DNA from: Nitrososphaerota archaeon
GTDB lineage: Archaea; Iainarchaeota; Iainarchaeia; Iainarchaeales; VGJJ01
DNA: 8,335 nt
Assembly (NCBI GenBank): GCA_020053155.1
Contig: JAGVNS010000150.1
Coordinates: 1-8,335 of the forward strand
Direction of reading: 5' to 3'
Below are positions 5,134 through 8,335 of the stretch, in pieces. The stretch's first letter is position 1; every line of letters begins with the position of its first letter. The notes beneath the pieces are model-generated. The model did not search any database. It was not told the DNA's origin and was given only the letters and a program-made list of their open reading frames with translations. Both the position numbers and the translations under genes were made by a program.

Positions 5134-6381
5134 ATGGCGGATATGGACAGTGATTCAGTCATCAACCCAGGGAGAACAGAGGTTCCCATCTCGGTTTCCC
5201 GGAAAGGGGTCACCAATTTTTACGATTACGTGTACACGCTTGAAGAACAGGTGCGCACGCTGCAATCCCACCGTTCCACCATGGAGGAGAAAACCCAGCA
5301 AATGGATGGGGAAATCCGCCGGCTCAAAGCCGAATTGGAGCGGTTCAAAATGCCCCCCCTGATGGTGGGAACGATTCAAGACGTTTTGAATGAGGGAAAG
5401 GTTATCGTGCGCAATTCCAACGGGGTCGAATTTTTGGTGGCGAGTGAATTTTCCACCCCCTTAAGCGAGAAAGAAGTGGGGAAGCGCGTGGCCATGTCCC
5501 AAAAAAACTTGGCGGTATTGGAAGTGCTTCCCGATTCCAAAGATGCGCGGGCCAAAGCCATGGAATTAGTGGAGCGTCCCAAGGAAGACTTTTCAATGGT
5601 GGGGGGATTGGACAAGGAAATCCAAAAGCTTCACGAAGCCGTCATTTTGCCATTGACGAATCCCGAGAAGTTTGAACGCTTAGGAATTCAACCCCCTTCA
5701 GGAATATTGTTGCACGGCCCTCCGGGAACGGGCAAAACATTGCTGGCTAAAGCCATGGCGCACGAGAGCAAGGCCTCGTTCATCGGATTGGTTGGGAGTG
5801 AATTGGTGCACAAGTACATTGGGGAGGGGGCCAAGCTCGTTCGCGACATGTTTGCCCTCGCCAAAGAAAAAGAGCCCGCCATCATTTTCATTGATGAAAT
5901 AGATGCCATTGGAACGGTGCGAACCGATGACACTTCCGGGGGAGACCGGGAAGTGCAGCGCACGCTCATTCAACTCTTAGCGGAAATAGATGGATTTAGG
6001 GAGCGGAAAAATATAAAGCTTGTCGCCGCAACCAATCGGATTGACGTGATGGATCCCGCTTTACTGCGTCCGGGCCGATTTGATAGGATTGTGGAAATTC
6101 CCCTGCCGGACAAATCTGGGCGCGAAAAAATAATCAAGATTCACACCAAAGGGATGAATTTGCACAAGGATGTCCATTTTTTTCCATTAGTGGGGAAGAC
6201 CGAGGGATTGACGGGGGCAGATTTGAAATCCATTTGCGGGGAAGCGGGGATGCTGGCGTTGCGCGAGGACGCGTCCAAAATCCACCAAAAACATTTCACG
6301 AGCGCCCTTTCTGTCTTTTTACAGTCGCGCAACGCGGGAATGGACCTGGAAAGCGAACCCCGCGATAAAATGCTCGCATAA
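5134..6381 (+). CDS. pan: Proteasome-activating nucleotidase (PAN), AAA+ ATPase
   Basis: PAN forms a hexameric ring that unfolds proteins and feeds them to the 20S proteasome. From ATG 5134 the protein is 415 aa. Domains in order: an N-terminal coiled coil (about 28-72, TLEEQVRTL..IRRLKAELERF), a Pro-Pro hinge, an OB fold (about 75-132), and an AAA+ domain. The AAA+ domain has Walker A GPPGTGKT (195-202), pore-loop Tyr in KYIGEG (227-232), Walker B IIFIDEID (250-257), sensor-1 Asn301 and Arg fingers R312/R315 in RPGRFDR. The in-frame ATG at 5092 would add 14 residues but lies in the TATA element, so 5134 is preferred; ATG 5143 is a further option. Unusually, the C-terminus is EPRDKMLA and lacks the hydrophobic-Tyr-X (HbYX) tail that docks PAN into the proteasome and opens its gate. 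A related proteasome-independent unfoldase is therefore possible. No proteasome subunit gene is in the window. Confidence 0.92.
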   Translation: MADMDSDSVINPGRTEVPISVSRKGVTNFYDYVYTLEEQVRTLQSHRSTMEEKTQQMDGEIRRLKAELERFKMPPLMVGTIQDVLNEGKVIVRNSNGVEFLVASEFSTPLSEKEVGKRVAMSQKNLAVLEVLPDSKDARAKAMELVERPKEDFSMVGGLDKEIQKLHEAVILPLTNPEKFERLGIQPPSGILLHGPPGTGKTLLAKAMAHESKASFIGLVGSELVHKYIGEGAKLVRDMFALAKEKEPAIIFIDEIDAIGTVRTDDTSGGDREVQRTLIQLLAEIDGFRERKNIKLVAATNRIDVMDPALLRPGRFDRIVEIPLPDKSGREKIIKIHTKGMNLHKDVHFFPLVGKTEGLTGADLKSICGEAGMLALREDASKIHQKHFTSALSVFLQSRNAGMDLESEPRDKMLA

Positions 6382-6390
6382 CCATTTGTT

Positions 6391-6450
6391 AAAAAAAGGA
6401 ATAAAAAAGAAAAAAGGGGAGGAGGAAAAACGGACAATCCGTTTTCCACC
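6391..6450 (+). terminator. Purine tract and hairpin after the PAN gene
   Basis: Immediately downstream of the PAN stop is an almost pure A/G run (6391-6434, a single T at 6402), whose right end folds into AAAACGGA (6427-6434), loop CAA, TCCGTTTT (6438-6445), extended by GG/CC pairs around a bulged A. There is no T-tract after the hairpin on the plus strand, so a classical terminator is not clear; 3'-end formation or transcript stabilisation is a guess. 6451-6500 shows nothing recognisable. Confidence 0.35.
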
Positions 6451-6503
6451 CCTTGGACGCTCGATCGGCATAAAATCTGGGGATAGGCTCACCCGTCGAC
6501 CAT

Positions 6504-6551
6504 GCGAAATTTATATGAAATGATTTATTTGTCCGATGTTCTATATAAATA
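6504..6551 (+). promoter_or_regulatory. Two TATA-like elements upstream of fen
   Basis: GCGAAA-TTTATATGA (BRE-like 6504-6509 plus TATA-like 6510-6518) and TCTATATAAAT (6540-6550) both resemble archaeal core promoters. They predict transcription starts near 6540 and 6572, giving fen leaders of about 100 or 70 bases. A run of eight C (6563-6570) lies beside the second predicted start. Which is used cannot be told from the sequence. Confidence 0.5.
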
Positions 6552-6626
6552 TGCCTTTTCATCCCCCCCCAACTGCTACATTAACTATTGGTTGAATCCC
6601 TCCCGGGCAGGTTTTTAGGCTGAAAT

Positions 6627-6632
6627 GAGGTG
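6627..6632 (+). promoter_or_regulatory. Shine-Dalgarno site of fen
   Basis: GAGGTG, an exact six-base match to the archaeal 16S 3'-end complement, lies eight bases before the ATG at 6641 and fixes that start. It is the best Shine-Dalgarno match seen in this window. Confidence 0.7.
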
Positions 6633-6640
6633 CATAATTC

Positions 6641-7663
6641 ATGGGCACCGCTATTGGGGATTTAATCACTACTGAAACCATTGATTTGCCTCATTTGGCG
6701 GGAAAAGTCATTGGGGTGGACACGCACAACATTCTCTACCAATTCCTTTCTTCCATCCGCGGGCCGGAGGGGAAACCCTTGATGAATGCGAATGGGCAAG
6801 TGACGAGTCACTTGGCGGGATTGCTTTACCGCACTTCCAATTTGGTGGAGGCGGGAATCAAACCCGTTTTTGTGTTTGATGGAAAACCGCATCCCCTCAA
6901 AAAAGCCACGCTGGAAAAGCGCCATGCGATTCGCACCGCCGCGAAAGTGGAAATGGAAAAAGCCATTGAAGCGGGGGATTTGGAGCGCGCAAGGATGATG
7001 GGCGCGCGTGCCGTAAGTTTGAATCGCGAGATGATTGAGGAAGCGCACACTGCCTTGGAATATTTGGGATTTCCCATTATTCAAGCCAAACAGGAAGGAG
7101 AATCCCAAGCCGCTCAACTCGTGGAAAAAAAATTGGCCTATGCGGCGTGCACACAGGATTACGATTCATTGTTGTTTGGAACCCCTATTGTTATCCGCAA
7201 TATGGCTATTACCGGTAAACGAAAACTTCCTTATCGAAACGCATACGTAAACATTGAACCCGAAAAAATGGTGTTGGACAACGTATTAAACGAGCTGCAC
7301 ATCTCACGAAAGCAATTAGTATGGATTGGAATGCTCATTGGCACCGATTTTAATGAAAAAATTCCAATGGTGGGCCCTAAAAAAGCATTGAAGGCCGTTC
7401 AAGACAAAAAAAGTTTTGAGGAAGTTATTCGGGGATTGAAAACCGAAATAGAATACAATTGGAAAGAAGTGGAGGATTTGTTTTTGCATCCGGCCGTAAA
7501 TGACATTCAGGAAATTCCTCCAACGCACATGGACAGGGAAAAAGCCCTTTCTTTTTTCTGCGAGAAACACGGATTTGACCGCGTGCGCGTATCCAACGCG
7601 CTCAACAAAATTGGAAAAATGCCCGAAGATGAAAAGCAGAGCACGCTGAGCAAGTGGGGATGA
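6641..7663 (+). CDS. fen: Flap endonuclease FEN-1 (XPG/Rad2 family)
   Basis: A 340-aa structure-specific nuclease that removes 5' flaps during Okazaki-fragment maturation and long-patch base-excision repair. It begins with the N-terminal Gly2 that normally contacts DNA (MGTAIGDLI). All seven metal-binding acids fall at the archaeal reference positions: D27, D80 (VFVFDGKPH), E152 and E154 (QEGES), D173 and D175 (TQDYDSLLFG) and D236 (IGTDFNE). The helix-hairpin-helix MVGPKKALKAV (243-253) follows. The C-terminus QSTLSKWG (333-340) looks like a PCNA-interacting PIP box but has Gly where the final aromatic residue belongs. The GAGGTG site supports ATG 6641. Its TGA overlaps the ATG of the next gene, so the two are probably translated as a pair. 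The PIP change sits exactly in the overlap. FEN-1 assignment is secure; affinity for PCNA is uncertain. Confidence 0.96.
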   Translation: MGTAIGDLITTETIDLPHLAGKVIGVDTHNILYQFLSSIRGPEGKPLMNANGQVTSHLAGLLYRTSNLVEAGIKPVFVFDGKPHPLKKATLEKRHAIRTAAKVEMEKAIEAGDLERARMMGARAVSLNREMIEEAHTALEYLGFPIIQAKQEGESQAAQLVEKKLAYAACTQDYDSLLFGTPIVIRNMAITGKRKLPYRNAYVNIEPEKMVLDNVLNELHISRKQLVWIGMLIGTDFNEKIPMVGPKKALKAVQDKKSFEEVIRGLKTEIEYNWKEVEDLFLHPAVNDIQEIPPTHMDREKALSFFCEKHGFDRVRVSNALNKIGKMPEDEKQSTLSKWG

Positions 7664-8238
7664 AATTGGCTAAAAGACCTCGCAGAGAAAGATTGATTGC
7701 TCGCGCTCACCGTCTATTTTTTCCACACGCTCAAGGGTCAGAAGGACAGCACGAGGAGACGCTGAAGCGATTCCGAATAGTCGAAGATGATATAGTAAAG
7801 GATCCCTTTCATTCAGAAACTGCCGAGGGAGAAAACGCCCCTGTGTCACACCTGACCCCTGAAGCACGTGTAGTTTATTTGGAACAAAGAGGATCCAAGA
7901 AACCTTGGGTGGAGTTATCGCATGAGCAGCGGTTACACTATGCCAACATGATTATTCAAGGATGTTTTATGCAAACATTTCTTCGCCCTGGCGAATTTTA
8001 TCACTCTTCGCTAAGACCCCCTTACAATAATGTAACGAAAGAAAGAGTTATTCGGCAGTTGGACGCCATAATTGAGGTCAGGCGCACAAGTTTGAACGCG
8101 TTAAATGTGGATCTTCGAGGCGCACAAACAGTTCATGATGCAGCGTTATTATTTGAAAAAAAGGAAAGAATAAGCAATGCGATTTCTATTTTTCTGGCTG
8201 TAAGAGAAAAGTTAGAAGCCAACAAGTTTAAGTGGTAA
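7660..8238 (+). CDS. Hypothetical protein translationally coupled to fen
   Basis: A 192-aa protein I do not recognise. It starts with a strongly basic stretch (MKLAKRPRRERLIARAHRLF), continues with an acidic, probably flexible segment (about 25-65), then a more ordered part (LTPEARVVYLEQRG, HEQRLHYANMIIQGCFMQTF, LRPGEFYHSS) and ends in two amphipathic helices (TKERVIRQLDAIIEVRRTSL; LLFEKKERISNAISIFLAVR). No signal peptide, membrane span, metal-binding cluster or nuclease motif is seen. ATG 7660 is chosen because it overlaps the fen stop as ATGA, the usual arrangement for coupled translation; GTG 7654 is in frame but gives only two more residues. The context suggests a role linked to DNA replication or repair, or merely shared transcription. 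The codon mix is more AT-rich than the first half of fen. The stretch after it (8239-8335) shows no gene or terminator. Confidence 0.7.
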   Translation: MKLAKRPRRERLIARAHRLFFPHAQGSEGQHEETLKRFRIVEDDIVKDPFHSETAEGENAPVSHLTPEARVVYLEQRGSKKPWVELSHEQRLHYANMIIQGCFMQTFLRPGEFYHSSLRPPYNNVTKERVIRQLDAIIEVRRTSLNALNVDLRGAQTVHDAALLFEKKERISNAISIFLAVREKLEANKFKW

Positions 8239-8335
8239 AAAGGAATCCGAATCTTTTGCACTATGTGTGGAATGTGAAAGTGTTGGTTCATCCCAAACTA
8301 TTTGCAATTGTAAAATACAAATAATTTGTGCCCAA

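Noticed and set aside
6502..6618. 38-residue plus-strand ORF between PAN and fen.
   Set aside because: It runs through both TATA-like elements and the C8 run and has no ribosome binding site; likely promoter DNA.
8232..8324. 30-residue plus-strand ORF starting with GTG overlapping the last stop.
   Set aside because: Too short, non-ATG start and no Shine-Dalgarno match; preceded directly by an in-frame stop.

Overview
The window looks like a piece of an archaeal chromosome. It encodes an archaeal-type proteasome-activating AAA+ ATPase (PAN), a FEN-1/XPG-family flap endonuclease with all archaeal catalytic acidic residues, an FtsZ and a PDZ-containing site-2 protease. It also has TATA-box-like promoter elements (5092-5104, 6510-6551) and G-rich Shine-Dalgarno sites. 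The lineage (Euryarchaeota or a DPANN-type genome) cannot be fixed from this sequence alone.

Layout: 1-216 is a GC-rich, fold-prone stretch with no convincing gene. 217-1284 (+) is a basic protein of unknown function ending in a LuxR/sigma-4-like helix-turn-helix. 1540-2607 (+) is ftsZ, preceded by inverted repeats, a TATA candidate and a leader hairpin that would bury its Shine-Dalgarno sequence, and followed by three hairpins and a T-tract. About 2809-3390 is a compact IS200/IS605-type element carrying only tnpA (+), with LE and RE hairpins and an extra hairpin at the tnpA ribosome binding site. It appears to sit inside a small minus-strand gene: the two flanks (3508-3391 and 2808-2726) rejoin in frame to a 66-codon ORF. 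3587-4999 (-) is the site-2 protease, divergent from PAN (5134-6381, +), with a symmetrical TATA element between them. 6641-7663 (+) is fen, and its stop overlaps the start of an unrecognised 192-aa gene (7660-8238, +) by ATGA.

Working together: the core genes are housekeeping (division, protein quality control, replication/repair) and do not form one pathway. The adjacency of a membrane protease and a proteasomal ATPase suggests a proteolysis neighbourhood. The most notable points are the IS-split small gene, the ftsZ leader structure, the absence of the HbYX proteasome-docking tail in PAN, the incomplete PIP box of FEN-1 at its overlap with the next gene, and the uncharacterised HTH protein. 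I found no clear multi-gene novel system, CRISPR array, tRNA or rRNA.
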